Notes under the pieces: generated by a model
What the model was told of the DNA's origin: nothing
Database searches by the model: none
Seen by the model: only the letters and a program-made list of their open reading frames with translations
Part shown: in pieces, positions 25,230 to 39,125 of the stretch
Layout: the number at the start of each line of letters is the position of its first letter
How positions within the stretch are numbered: the first letter of the stretch is position 1
Translations under genes and position numbers: made by a program
Source of the DNA: Sipunculus nudus
Lineage: Eukaryota; Annelida; Sipuncula; Golfingiida; Sipunculidae
Reading direction: 5' to 3'
DNA: 64,000 nucleotides
Assembly (NCBI GenBank): GCA_026874595.1
Contig: CM049319.1
Coordinates: forward strand, 14,349,601-14,413,600

Positions 25230-27095
25230 CCCCCTTACAGGATTGTGTTGTCAGGAATGTGGATCCTACCGACCCAGACCGGCCAAGACCGCGAGTTCCC
25301 TGTAATCTTGTGAAGCATAAACACATTCACACGTTCGGCAGTTAAAGTCCTGCTGTGTAAGCACTGGTCACTGTTGTGAACCGCATCTTTAATCATTCTT
25401 CACCAGAGTACATGAAAGTCCTCGTTTGCGAGTTCGTCATTTTCAGTGGGAAATATGGAATTGTCCCAGCCTAAGTGAATGTTGCTATGATCTTCTCAGC
25501 GTGTTTGGAAGGTGAAACAGTACGTACTAAAGTATACATGACGGCTATAATCCCGTGGTATCCGAAATCCAGGGCGATTCTTTTACAGAGAACAACTCCA
25601 GCATTCATCATTGGTATTGCACGTATCCCTCATATATTCATGTAAAAAAAATTTAGAACTCAGCATGTGGGCATCTGAATGGTGCAGTACATCTGTGGAC
25701 AAAACTGTCCCTGCAAATAAATACTGACGCTTTGATAAGTCGCGTAAATAAAAATGAAGTCTGTGACTACATATATGCCCCCGCCGTTATCCGGAGAGAA
25801 TTTAGCTTTGTGCGGTTGTGTCCCACTTCCCCAGCTCCATGACTGGATCACATGTCAGTTTTAAAACAAAGGCGGCCTCATATACAAAATCCCAGTAAGC
25901 GGCTTTTTTTTTCGCCTGGAGGTTGTATAATAACAGACATCTTAATTTTATTCTTGTGCGCAATATCCAAAGTATTTTTCTATATATTTGAATCGGGACA
26001 TATTCATTTGAATTTTTATATTCTATAATTGATAGGTTCATTGCCTATTAACGGTGTCACTGGCAATTGAATTAGAATGAAGGTAGTCATGCGATTAGGA
26101 ATTATGAGGTATTCTAAGTCTTCTGGATTTTATATCAAGAGGATAAAATCCGTCAATGAGTCTAAGATATCAGAGCGAATCTCCAAGGTTTTACAGAGGT
26201 TTCACCATTGGTCTTAATGTAGTAAACAAATACACTTTGATTGTATATCGGCAATTATGGCCATAACAATATATAAAACAGATGAAAAAGAGACACTAGT
26301 GCACTTTGCGTGTGAGCTGTGGTGTTTTCTTTAGAAAAACTTTTTTATACATTAAACTAAAAAAAATGACCTGCTAGCGGGAGAGAACACTCATTGTAGC
26401 AAGTGATTAAGTATTTTAATTAAGATTGTAAAAACTAACTTTTACCAACTTCGTGTCTATAGACTACATATATGGACGTTTGAAATTTCCACTGTATGGC
26501 CAATCTATATATAGGTGTACCGCTGCGTGGTCGCAGCCCAGAAAACCGGACACCGTGTGATCGGCGATATTTAACCGTGGTTAGTTTGTTCGGGTGTCTC
26601 ACAAACAGTTCTTGGCAAACTCGGCTCTTGGTAGCGCCATTCACTTTGGTATGAGAGTTGTGTGTCACATAGTTTGTACCACAAGGTCCCCAGACAGAAT
26701 GTATTTGTACTGTCCGTTTTATGTTTAACAACGAATCGTCTAACACCTGTCTGCAATATACTTAGCACTCCCGGTAGGGCTTTTCATGGGGGGAGGGGGG
26801 GGGGGGGCTGTGATCACGGGACCTTTCAGCAAAGGGTCACTTATTTGTCAATAATCATATACGGAAATTGGACTCGCTTTTAAATACATGTAAAATACCT
26901 ATTACTCACTTTGGTCCGGGGTCAGAGATCGAGAAACATTTAGTAAAGGGTCACAAATTTTGTCAATAATCATACACGGAAATTACACTCTCTTTAAACC
27001 ATGCTTATAGGGGAATATTAAACGTGGTCGGAATAGAGGCGGCTGGGAGCACCGATATAAAATGTGGTCCTTAAGTTTGTTATCGAAATATAATT
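25230..27095. other. Region upstream of the sulfatase, no gene recognised
   Basis: AT-rich. Several 60-100-residue open frames are present (25660-26041 and 26435-26746, minus) but show no domain, signal peptide or convincing splice context. A G-tract lies at about 26788-26807. Confidence 0.45.
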
Positions 27096-27098
27096 ACA

Positions 27099-27368
27099 TT
27101 AACCCTTTAATGTTTACATACTTTTTAGATTTCCGACAAATTCTGACACTATTTATATTTACACTAACAGCCATATCTTTTCAAGCTTTTTTTGTATCTT
27201 TATCAAATTTTCAACAGTTCCCACTAAGGTGGTTTGCTGAAGATTATTGAAAATCATTGAAACTTAGAAATAATATGCAATATTTTTGTCCTGAAAGAAT
27301 CTATACATATCATGGCATTCTATATATAGTGAGTGCTCTTTAGTGGCTTGTAAACAGTTAAGGGTTAA
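27099..27368 (+). mobile_element. TTAA-flanked MITE, copy 2 of 3
   Basis: Same element as 23453-23726 (opposite orientation) and 44884-45157. TTAA lies at both borders and CCCTTTAATGTTTAC opens the left end. A short TATATA insertion interrupts it near 27321. Confidence 0.8.
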
Positions 27369-27502
27369 CTTGACTTTGCTTTATATATATACATATATAT
27401 ATTATAATATTCGTGTGCATAATACCCTCTCTCCGATTCATAAATTCAAACGAAACCCATCGTTCCTTGATCCCCAGACCCTTACAATTATTATGCTAAC
27501 CT

Positions 27503-27542
27503 CCCCCCCCCCCCCCCCCCAAAAAAAAAAAAAAAAAAAAAA
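27503..27542. repeat. Poly(C)-poly(A) tract
   Basis: A run of C directly followed by a run of A. Confidence 0.9.
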
Positions 27543-27728
27543 CCGTGCACCACTTTCTCTATCTCTTGTTCCAGTATATAAACACAAAGGCAACCCGTTT
27601 TTTTTAACAGATGAGATAATATCAACGCTGTATAGTTCCATTAATTAGTTTGATATGTTTTCGTATATTTAAGTATTTCTATTTTGAATGTACATTTCAC
27701 TTTCCAAGACAATGTATTAAAGAAGACT

Positions 27729-28945
<1,217 letters not shown>

Positions 28946-28948
28946 TTT

Positions 28949-28985
28949 AGCTGAGCTGACTGAAAATCATGAGCTATAGCGCTCA
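28949..28985 (-). repeat. Solo terminal hairpin of the GCTCAG element family
   Basis: On the minus strand this reads AGCTCATGATTTTCAGTCAG then CTCAGCTAAAA: the hairpin and CTAAAA end seen at 820, 9664, 33511 and 54420, with no recognisable element body next to it. Confidence 0.5.
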
Positions 28986-29431
28986 TGCACTCTATATAAA
29001 AAGGTTTAACGGATAGTTTTTGGTTTATAGACTTCTGATATCGGAACAGGGCCCCTTTCAGGGTACAGTGGGATTTCCTATAATTAGCAAAGCATGACCG
29101 ACTATTGCGTCCTTATATTCTTATTGTAGTGAGAGACGACAGGGGCAAAAACACAACATGTTTATAAAAACAGGAGACTCCCCCCCCCCCCCCCCCCCTG
29201 CATTGTAAGACTACAAGCATATATACATACGTAAAATGTTAGGCCAAATACATATATACGAATACGTTGATAAGCATCCCGAAAGCAAGCAGCATGACCC
29301 ACGACTAAACGAAACATAATTACTGTGTTTTTTTTCATGCACGTTCTAGATGATAATATAGAATAAATGAAGTGGCCGCACATTGTAAACTCCAATTAAG
29401 ATGACGGTCAGTAAAGCGCTTTGTCTAAAGA

Positions 29432-29432
<1 letters not shown>

Positions 29433-29492
<60 letters not shown>
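29433..29492. repeat. (AT)n microsatellite, insertion site of the TRIM array
   Basis: About 60 bp of AT dinucleotide. AT continues on the far side of the LTR array at 30242. Confidence 0.9.
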
Positions 29493-29496
<4 letters not shown>

Positions 29497-30241
29497 ACGG
29501 GGTGACATAAAAGCGGACCGAACTGTCTCGCTATAATGAAAATTGCTTTTCTAGCGAAGCGTTTGGAACGCCGGACATGTGGGCCATTCACATGGGTTCG
29601 AATCCCGGATCGGCCCAGTATTTCCCCTGAATAATTTATCTTCGTAACAAAATGGGGGCTCATCCAACGTGACGATAAACTTTGTGGCCCAGGGATTAAG
29701 CTCACCAAAGTGTGACTCCTGGGATATTAAGCCTTGTTCTGATAGCAGAACGCTCTTAAGAGGGGGTGTGTTACAGGGTGACGTAAAAGCGGATCGAACT
29801 GTCTCGCTAGTGAAGCTTGCTTTTCTAGTGAAGCGTTTGGAGCGCCGGACTTGATTTTCTAGCGAGGCGTTTGGAACGCCGGACATGTGGGCCACCGACA
29901 TGGGTTCGAATCCCGGATCGGCTAGGATTTTCCCCTGAATAATTTATCTTCGTAACAAAATGGAGGCTCGTCCAACGTGACGATAAACTTTGTGACCCAG
30001 GGAATAAGCTAATAAGCTCACCAAAGTATGACTCCTGGGATAATAAGTCTTGTTCTGATAATAGAACGCTCTAAAGAGGGGGTGTGTTACGGGGTGACAT
30101 AAAAGCGGACCGAAATGTCTCGCTAGTGAAGCTTGCTTTCCTAGCGAAGCGGTTGGTACCCCGGACTTGTGGGCCATCGACATGGGTTCGAATCCCGGAT
30201 CGGCCCAAATATTTACCCAGGAGCAATTTGTCTTCGTAACA
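29493..30241 (+). mobile_element. Tandem TRIM array: LTR-internal-LTR-internal-LTR
   Basis: Three LTRs (29493-29649, 29769-29957, 30085-30241) each start TGTTAC and end GTAACA. They are separated by two internal regions of only about 120-130 bp. Each internal region opens 3 nt after the LTR with a primer-binding-like TGGGGGCTCATCC (29653) or TGGAGGCTCGTCC (29961), which resembles sites primed by tRNA-Pro. Each closes with a purine tract (AAGAGGGGGTG) directly before the next LTR. There is no coding sequence. These are the hallmarks of terminal-repeat retrotransposons in miniature. Neighbouring copies share LTRs, as after unequal recombination. Confidence 0.85.
29552..29605 (+). promoter_or_regulatory. 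tRNA-like A box and B box inside the first TRIM LTR
   Basis: The A-box-like word TAGCGAAGCGTTTGG (29552) and the B-box word GGTTCGAATCC (29595-29605) lie about 30 bp apart, as in tRNA genes. An ATGTG/CACAT stem closes a 7-nt loop between them. The B box is repeated unchanged in LTR2 and LTR3. No 5' acceptor strand pairs with the sequence after the B box, so this is a tRNA-like promoter rather than a tRNA gene. Confidence 0.6.
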
Positions 30242-30261
30242 ATATATATATATATATATAT

Positions 30262-30438
30262 ACAGTGGAAACTTCGAATTTCGGACACTCAGGGGACCCT
30301 ACATTTTGCCCGCAATAGACAGGTGCCCTTAGTAGGAAGGTAGTTTTCGGGATCTACTTTCAAGGGAATGCCCGTAAGTGGCCGTAAATAAGAGGTTGCC
30401 TCAGTAAAGACGTGCCCGTAAGGAGAGGTTACACTGTG
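30262..30438. mobile_element. Short mariner-like MITE
   Basis: The left end TACAGTGGAAACTTCG and the right end, read in reverse (ACAGTGTAACCTC), are imperfect inverted repeats next to TA-rich flanks. The interior has CCCGTAAG and GTGCCC words. About 175 bp with no coding capacity. A TA target site would fit Tc1/mariner; the ends are imperfect. Confidence 0.4.
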
Positions 30439-30469
<31 letters not shown>

Positions 30470-30479
30470 ATATATATAA

Positions 30480-32055
30480 CAACATTTGATCAAAATAATG
30501 GCATTCCAACAACGAGGGTCAATTGTTGGTAAAAAATTGTAAGTAACATTAGACTGATGCCTTAAGCCCTTATGTATAGGCACTATGTTTAATATACAAC
30601 ATTCCCTTCGGTAAAATGTTGGTAGTTAATTTAGTAATCCGTTTATACAGATCAGCCGCAATATTTCGACGCATGGAAAACTGGTTTTGAGGGTATAAAC
30701 ACCCTAGAATGGCCTCGTTCTCAATATAAAACACAATTGTCCTGTAAACTATAGCATTTATAAAAAAATTATTTAATCCCTGGAGGGCCCGGGAATAACC
30801 ATCGTTCTCCGACCACATAAAATAAATACTTCCCTCATCTGTTCAGCGGGTTTAGAGGCCTCGGGAGAGACCCATGTTAATTAACATCTGATGATGATGA
30901 TGATGATGATGATGATTATAAATAAAACCTTTATCTCTTTCTTATTTCTTAGATGAAAGTAGAACATTTCTGAAAATTTTGCATCAGTAAATTTTGGGGC
31001 GTATTTCCCGTCCAGGGGTTGTTGCACGGAACGGTGCGACCAGGCCAAGGTATTATACCCATGGACACCTGCTTTTCCGTACTCTCACCAATGTGTTCTT
31101 CAGTTTATGATTTGTGTTTAAATTTTTTTTTGCCTTTACGCGCCCCTGATTTTTTTTCATAACAAATTAAATGAAGTCAATAAAATTTTATTTGTGGGAA
31201 TAGGGAGAGGATCCCTTGATTATGAGGCCCACCTATATTTAATTCCATCAATGCGTCTGGCATTCCTACAGAAATGTGAGGAACCTTGGCCTGACCGACA
31301 TTAAAAGAAATTTATGCCAAATAAAATTAACCTAGTGCTGCTTCAGTTTGTAGGAAATAAACGAGGTCAGACTTCAGGGGCGTGTATTCGTTGAAGTAAC
31401 TGACATTATATACACAAGTGTTTAGTATAGAGACGTTCATAACACGCCCGTGCCGTTGACAGCTGAGCACGTGAGTTGACATAACAACGGTCAAGAGATC
31501 GTACGATGGCTCAGCTGACCGGCAGTCCAGCCAACCAGGATCCGGGCGGAGAGCGGGAAAGACCTCCTTCCACCGTCGTCTGCTATCGCTGCCGTCCACA
31601 AACAGATACAGCACATCGTGTGGCAGTTAAACACCGGCCCAAATAAACACATTCCTCTCATCTCTGGTCAGCCCGACTTGACCCTGATATATTATCGTAA
31701 CACAGTACCCCACTACTGCCGTAACCTTGACCTAACACTCTCCTACCGCGACATATGTTTATGTTTGTCTGCTGCCTGTACTGGTTGTTTGATATGTAAG
31801 TGCACTGCGTGTCGTCTCTTTTGTTTCTCTTCTGTATCATCATATAGCTGGGTGCACAAAAGCATTCCGACATTAGTACATTGTTGAGACTGTATGACGT
31901 GATCTAGATCTAACTTAGCGCTATAGCAGGCACCTTTGAAATTGCTGATGTATATCAACCAGACTGCACTGAGGTGAAGAGCGTATACTGAAATACATAC
32001 CCGCAAACTCTATTACGTTCCATAACATAACATCCTTAAAACACGTCAGACATCT
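30480..32055. other. No confident gene; GAT repeat and one exon-like stretch
   Basis: Holds a (GAT)n run at about 30893-30915 and otherwise unremarkable AT-rich sequence. The GC-richer stretch 31327-31620 is listed separately. Confidence 0.45.
31327..31614 (-). CDS. Open stretch of uncertain coding status
   Basis: A 95-residue open stretch on the minus strand with balanced amino-acid composition (starting LYLFVDGSDSRRRWKEVF) in locally higher GC. It is preceded in frame by a stop and has no clear acceptor or ATG context. The opposite strand also has a 46-codon ATG frame (31505-31645). I recognise no domain. It could be a decayed exon or a transposon fragment. Confidence 0.15.
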   Translation of the reverse strand: MLYLFVDGSDSRRRWKEVFPALRPDPGWLDCRSAEPSYDLLTVVMSTHVLSCQRHGRVMNVSILNTCVYNVSYFNEYTPLKSDLVYFLQTEAALG

Positions 32056-32056
32056 T

Positions 32057-32271
32057 AAGGCCAGCATACACTTAGCGATCCGACTCAACTCAACAGGTTT
32101 AAAACTGTTTAGTTAAGCGTGAAAACGACGAGTTTTTTGGTTACTGACCAGTGGCGTCAATTTTTCTTCCAGGGCGGGGGGGGGGGGGGTGACTTTGTAT
32201 ATATGTACACACATTTTCTCTCACACACACACACACATATACCTTTTATAGCGTCTCTGAGTGACACATTC

Positions 32272-32335
<64 letters not shown>

Positions 32336-33230
32336 GAAATCAAATTTCAAATAGTTATAATGTTTTAGAAAATAAGTCATTTTGTGAATTCTAAGCAAGG
32401 TTTAGATATAACATTTTTAGTAAATGGATCCAAAGTCTTTCATTCTATTTATTAATATATTTCATTTGCAATTTTATATTATTCTCTGAAAAGTGATTAC
32501 ATTGACCATCTCCCCTTGCTAAAAAGTGGGGGGTATATATACCCCAAATCCCCCCCCCCCCCCATATTGACGCCCCTGTTACTGACAATGTCAGAAAAAA
32601 AATCGTGTCCAGTTGAGTCGCGTCGTTCAGAAGTACAGTATGCAACCAATCACAACTTTATCTCTGACCACATTAGTACCTCGGTCATTTGATTCTCTGG
32701 GTCAAAATCATTTGGTACAGAGAAAGACAATATTACATTACCTTAGCTCTGTTCGCGCATTATAGATCTGTATACCCAGTGTTCCAAGTGCAATGGCAGC
32801 ATAATATCAAGATGCTTCATGTTCTCACATGTAGAATATATAATGCATATCACGGGACATCGATTAATATTGTTAATACTTGAATAACAGTATATCAAAC
32901 AAAAGTATATTTCAGCTATGGGATGGGAAAATTGAAATGGCGTAATATAGATATGTACGTGAACACTGACTTTAATAAAATGACATGAAGGTCTATCAAA
33001 GACTTTGTTTTCATATGGCAAAAGCTTATCTCAGTTTCGTTCATCTGAATGTACCGCGTCAGCTTTCGATCCAGTTGAGTCGGGTGTTATGTGTAAGCAC
33101 CCCAGTTGTCGCCAGTCTGCAGGGTAAAAAAAAAGGGAGAAACTGTCACAGTAGAAAACTTGAGGAAACCTGTTCAGTCAGGCCCAGACGAGTTGAGTCG
33201 AGTCGCGTCGCAATGTGTAAGTCGGGCTTT
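32057..33230. mobile_element. 1.17-kb TIR element with GTCGAGTCG-type ends, interrupted by a hAT-like MITE
   Basis: The left end (AAGGCCAGCATACACTTAGC, then GACTCAACTC) and the reverse of the right end (AAAGCCCGACTTACACATTG, then GACTCAACTC) are imperfect inverted repeats of about 40 bp. Internal ACTCAACTC/GAGTTGAGTCG words recur (about 32612 and 33071). No transposase frame. The element at 32149-32578 is nested in it. Confidence 0.6.
32149..32578. mobile_element. 430-bp hAT-like MITE with 8-bp target duplication
   Basis: Flanked by TTACTGAC on both sides (32141-32148 and 32579-32586). The ends are CAGTGGCGTCAAT on the left and the reverse of CAGGGGCGTCAAT on the right. Both ends carry a G/C homopolymer next to the terminus (about 32174 and 32551). 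A (TA)n run (about 32274-32334) fills the centre. An 8-bp duplication with CAG-starting ends is typical of the hAT superfamily. Confidence 0.85.
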
Positions 33231-33504
33231 ACGAAGACGTAATTTTTAGCCATTCTACGCACATGAAAACGTAGGGTTATAATTATTGATGTAGGACCTA
33301 TTGTAGAACTTAATCTGAGCAAACTTCCTTTTTATGACGCGCTAGCAACGTTTCTATCAGTCGTCGTATATAGACAACACATCTCATAAATTTTAGTTCT
33401 TTGTATAATTGTGTTGTGTAAACAATATTTCTATCAATTAACACGTTCATTGTAAATAAAAAGTAACCTTTTCCTGTTTGATTGGTCAAATACGATATTC
33501 TTTG

Positions 33505-34806
33505 GTGTTAGTTCAGCTGACTGAAAGTTACCTGAGCTATAGCGATCACTCTTTGTCCGTCGTTCGTCCGGCCGTCTGACCGGCCGTCCTTCCATTAACA
33601 GGGCACAAATCGTAAGAACCCTTCCATTAACAGGGCACAAATCGTAAGAACCCCCCCCCCCCCCCGAAAAATTAAAATTTTGATAGAAAAGCTCAGTATC
33701 CGAATAACTAATGCATAATCTAGATTGCAATGATCCGTTCCATACATATTGATCATGGAGTGTTTCATCAGTTTCTGAAGACTGTATTTTTTCTATTTTA
33801 ATTACGCATTTTTTTCTCTTTTTTTGGAAACCTTCAAATGTACAGTCTGTCATGTCCGTTTATAGGGTACAAACGGTAACCGTTATACCTGGACAATTTT
33901 AACTGTACATCCAGGGAGATCCTAAGCAAATCTCCTCGGAAATTCTGAAATTAGGTCATGGTGAATTATATTTCGCGAACTAAAGGCCGAAAAGATTATT
34001 TTCACCACCCAGACAGTCAGACAGGGCACAAAACTGTTTGCAACTATCTTCTAACGTAACATCCATGATCGACGGGCCTTGAAAATTTTCCTGGACACTC
34101 CAAATTAGGTCACTGCGACTTTTAGCCTTTGAGCTATGCGGCTCGAAAATATACCCACCAGAAAAAAAAATTGAAATTTTGATACAAAAACTCCAGTATC
34201 TGAATAAATATGGCATTATTTGCCATGACTCTTTCTATGCATGTTAATCATGGAGTGTGTCATCAGTTCCTGAAGACTGGTTGCACCACCTGTATTTTTT
34301 TCTAATTATTAGGCAATTTCTCTGTATTTTTGAGACCTTAAAATGAAGCAGTCCGACTGTTAATTCTAGAAACTTATAACTATATATGTACGTCCACAGA
34401 GATTCTAGGTAAATCTCCTTGGAAACCGAAAATTATATCCATTAGGCCTAGAAGCTTCTAACATGACATTCTGGGAGATCCATGATTTGAGCACCCTATA
34501 GGACATATTTGCATGATTGGTTAGAAATGGACCTAGAAACCTTTATTTGATTAAAAACCCAAAGAGGTTCCCACTGCAAACATTTCTTTGAAACACGAAA
34601 TAATGTCACTGTGACCTATATTCTTTGCGAGTTATTTGGACGAACTTGAGTTTAGCACTTTATCAGTCTGCTAGATGGACACAAATTTATTGCTAAGGAC
34701 TATTGGCAAAATTAATGATTTTTTATCACTCTTTGAGTCATTTTACCCATTATTCAAGGTTCCTTGAATTCAGTTGAGCGTCATGGCCCATGGGCCACTT
34801 GTTTTT
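33505..34806 (-). mobile_element. Reversed, shorter copy of the 340-bp-repeat element
   Basis: It begins with the terminal hairpin (33511-33540, agctgactgaaagttacctg) and a CCGTCCGG-rich block (33556-33592). The core phrases at about 33670-33790 and 34165-34300 (ttgataca/gaaaa, tcatggagtg, catcagtt.ctgaagact) are the reverse complement of the 7.4-9.7-kb units. The far end at 34775-34806 (gcgtcatggcccatgggcca) matches the left end at 7367. It therefore carries both ends of the family. A poly(C) tract lies at 33650-33666. Confidence 0.65.
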
Positions 34807-34809
34807 ATA

Positions 34810-37071
34810 TCATGCCCACATGCAAATATAGAATGTCGTGATCAGTATCTCGCGCGCACGCGTGCGTATCTCACACATACAATAATAATAACAGAAACAA
34901 AACACATTATATAGGACCTTCATATTAAATCCTGAAAACATGTTCACTAACATGTTGATAATTTTAGTCGATGGTGGTTTTGTTTGGAGCTGGTTAAATG
35001 CGGTTAGACGTGAAGTAGTGAAACAGTGACCCACACAACAGCCAACTATATAAACTCTATTTACTTTACACAGATTGTACAAATTATTTATTGTACGACT
35101 AATCAAGACACTGATAATGGTTCATGATCAGGCTGTAACATTCGGTAGTGTCTACACAAATGAATGAAACTTGAGGACCCGGAAAAACGGCCGGTCTTGG
35201 ACGGTTAACCACAACCCATGCACTCTTATGGCCATATATACGTATACCGGGGTTTGAACCCGGATCGCAATCAGAGAAAGCTGAGCGTTAATTTCACCCT
35301 CGACTTTCAAAACATCATGTAATACCAATAAAACTGTATTAATACTTGATGTATTACTTTGATAAATGACTTTGTCGTGACATTAAATATATATGCAATG
35401 CGCAGCCAAATCCCTTCACTTCATCTGGGCATTTTCTGTCATTTTCGAAAGCTATATGTTACTCTATATCGCCAATCTGTAAATTGTACGGAGTGGGCGA
35501 GAGTAGGGAACTTTTTGGGTTGAAAATACATTTTGCGAGAGAAACCTGGGTCGTAACCTTATATACAGAAAGGAAAGTAAATTCCTACCTTTTACAATAT
35601 TTAAGAAATATAATATTGTGAAATTCAGATAAATCAGTCCCTATATATACTTTGCATCATTTCAGCAACACTTATTACGGTCAAGACCACAGGTCACATG
35701 CAGGAACAACCTCAGTTGCCACGGACAACTCTGATTAGATGGTGTCATGTAAGCACTTTAAAAATATGACCAGCTTAAACATAGATGTCTACCAGGGTGT
35801 CTATGCAGGGTGACACCCATATAAAATATGGCAGATTATTCAGAAAAAAAATCGAAAAGTTGTAAAACATGACGGTGGATTTCATGATCTTGCTCAGAAA
35901 ATGTGAGACTTAGAGGGACAATCCACAGCTATTCGTACTAACAGTACACAGTACAGAACTCACAGAAGCCCCCCCCCCCCCCCCAACGTATAACAAAGAG
36001 TGCAGAAGTCCCCTCCCAAAATATATTTCATGCACTCAAACCATAAATGCACATATTATTGTAGAACATGCATGTTATTTCCAAGAACCCTGATTTCGCG
36101 AACTGACTTGGACCGATATTTCGAGAGCATTTTATTTTCGTAAATCACCTGCATGAGCCCTTTACTCAAATTGAAATTTCAAAGAACATTATTGCATCAA
36201 CAATAATTAAGCTTGAATATTAAAATACAATTGGTTAACACAAACCGGTGCTTCACGACGGTCCCCTTTAATCATATTTTGAAGTTAGTGTGCAAACTAT
36301 TCGCCCTTTATAACCCCATATTCTTGCATAATCTATAGCTATATTGATATATTCACACTAAATTTTATATCATGTATGGAATTTCCGCGATCATGTATTT
36401 TTTTTTTTTCGCGAGTGAAGACTCTCTCGTAGAGTTCGCGAAAATTGCATACTTGCGAAAATTTTCAGGTTTACAGTCTGAAGTATATATTTTAGGTATA
36501 TAAGAAAGATTTTCAACACTTTAATTTTCCATCATTTGTATTTAATTGAAATCATCAAAATTCACAAAAACTAAACAAGATGCTGTATAATGTAAGGCTA
36601 ATATTTATTATAATTCAATGTGGCGGGTTAAAAAAAACTTCACATCTCTCTTAATATCACAGGTAACACTGAAAATTAGTGTGGAAAATATAAGATATTT
36701 TAAACTCTATGTATCTGGATGACGGAATTACCTAAACATCGGAGTAATAAAATTCAATTCACATAAAAATTGAGGAGAACAAAAGGTAAAGTTATATATA
36801 TTTAATGAATATTCTAAAATTGAAGAACATGAAGGCACAGAAGAATTAATATGTTTGTTATGTATTCAATACTATTTATACATATTTCTTTCATATAATT
36901 CACATTATATTTATCAAATTATGAGAATATATATATATATATAAGGTTACCATCGTATTCCGATGCGGGAGAGGACAAAGTTGTCCTTTAAACGTTACCA
37001 ACCTTAAAAGTTTCCAGTGTTGTCCATTCTTATGATTTATTTATGCTAATATCACATACAGGCGCTACATA

Positions 37072-37145
<74 letters not shown>

Positions 37146-39069
37146 GTACATATATATGTACATCTAAAATATATATTTAATTTACACAAGCACAAGCGTT
37201 TAAGAAATGTGGACGCACGCATTCAATTTGAACGAGAATGAATATATATTCATTGACGTGAAAATAAAACACTCGACAAGTTTTATCGGATTCAGATTCG
37301 AATACTGGATACCAGGACGAATCGGTCTGAGAACTTATTTCATGTAAACAAAATGATTAACAAAATGTTTCTCTGTTATAACTTCCGCACCTTAGGACTT
37401 GGCCAACACACTTGCGACACCTGTCGGAAATGACTGACACTAAATACCATCTCAAAATGCTGTAGGTTCCATTTAATTAAAAGCATGTTATGCTGGTTAC
37501 ATATTTGGGTGTTACCCTAACAATCTACACAACGCTACCAAAACCCTTAACCATTAATAGTAACTCATGTAATTATTTTTTTTATTGAAAGATACATACA
37601 CACATGCAGCGTCAAAGCTAATACTGAAAAAATGGCACTATATGAAAGATACATGCATTCTCACGCATTTCTATTTGCAACAGTTCCACAATGTTAATTT
37701 GGATACCTGTATATTTTATTGTTTTAATAAGATCGATTGTGATTTTATTCACAGCTTGCGTTCTGGGAAATAGCAATTATTCTATTAATAACATTCAAGA
37801 TTTTATAATGAAATTTTTCATGATCTATTACACACAGGATGTAAGACATATTTTGTTTGATGTACATGATTTAACCAAAATAAACTTATTTTTCTCTTTT
37901 GGTAAAACGGTTCACAGAAATCACGGTCAGTAATATCAGTTTTGTTCTTATTCTATAGGCCAACCAAGCCTGTTTTGAACACACTGTGATATCCCTAAAC
38001 TCTAAAAAAATCGTGTTAATGTCTATCATTTGGTATGTCACCTCCTGTCCTCAAGTGCTTTGATCAGTTTCACCATGTCGGAGGTTGCGCCCCTGGCATG
38101 ATATCCTTAATTCAAAATTAACGTTGAAGTCATAAAAATTAATATTAGACCCATATAAAGAAATTCAAACTCATTTTCACATGAAACCTAAATCGAATTC
38201 GATTTTTTAAAATTTGAGTACACCTTTAGAGCACCCGGTGACAACAGACCGATTTTAAGTGGTCAAATATTAAACTATATCACAATATCTGAGTACCTTT
38301 TTTCTGTTTTTCTCCAGCATATTGCTTTCTCGTTTAAAACTTTTATTATTTTTTTTATTAAAACAAATTTTAAATAAAAAAAATTCAATTTAAGTTAGAG
38401 ATAAATATGGTTTGAAAAAAGAACTGGTTCTTAGATATTATTATGTAGTTTCTTGTTAGCCCACTAAAAAGTGACAGTAGAATTATGTAAAATTTATGTT
38501 GTTCAGGTTTCTATTTCTGTATCAGGGTTAAACTCTACATACCAAACAGAAATTAATATATATGACTTATTATATAATTTTTTTATTTAAAAAAATAATA
38601 GCTTAAATATTATTCAGGTGTTTTTAGAAAACTCCATATTAAGTCCACTATTTATTATTTAAGAAATCTGATATACAGAAATTATCTAATTTTAAAAACA
38701 TAATTTCCATGTACACTTTACGCTTTTAACATTTTTTAAACATAACTGTTCCTCAGTATTCCTATCCTATGACATTTAACTGGAAGGAGAGTTAAGAGAA
38801 AAATATTACCGTAAAATACACAGCATAGATTAACCATTTAATTTCTCCTACGGGGAAAAAGAAAACTAGTTTCATAAAACCAGTGCTGCTGAAAAAGTAA
38901 TTTTTGGAAATATGTATATGATAAGGACAATGATTTATTAACATTTTTGTTTTATTATTATTATTATTGTCGTTATTATTATTATTATTCTTTTTGTTGT
39001 TGTTGTTGTTATTATTATTATTATTATTGTTGTTGTTTTTATTATTATTTATTATTATTATTATTATTA

Positions 39070-39125
<56 letters not shown>

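Noticed and set aside
25072-25305. 77-codon plus-strand frame starting MAPPRELVLHEITV
   Set aside because: It lies opposite the sulfatase first exon and its promoter. The minus strand gives an exact family match with a donor site.
35240-35265. B-box-like ggggtttgaacccgg as a tRNA gene
   Set aside because: It is a simple palindrome with no A box or cloverleaf at the right distance.
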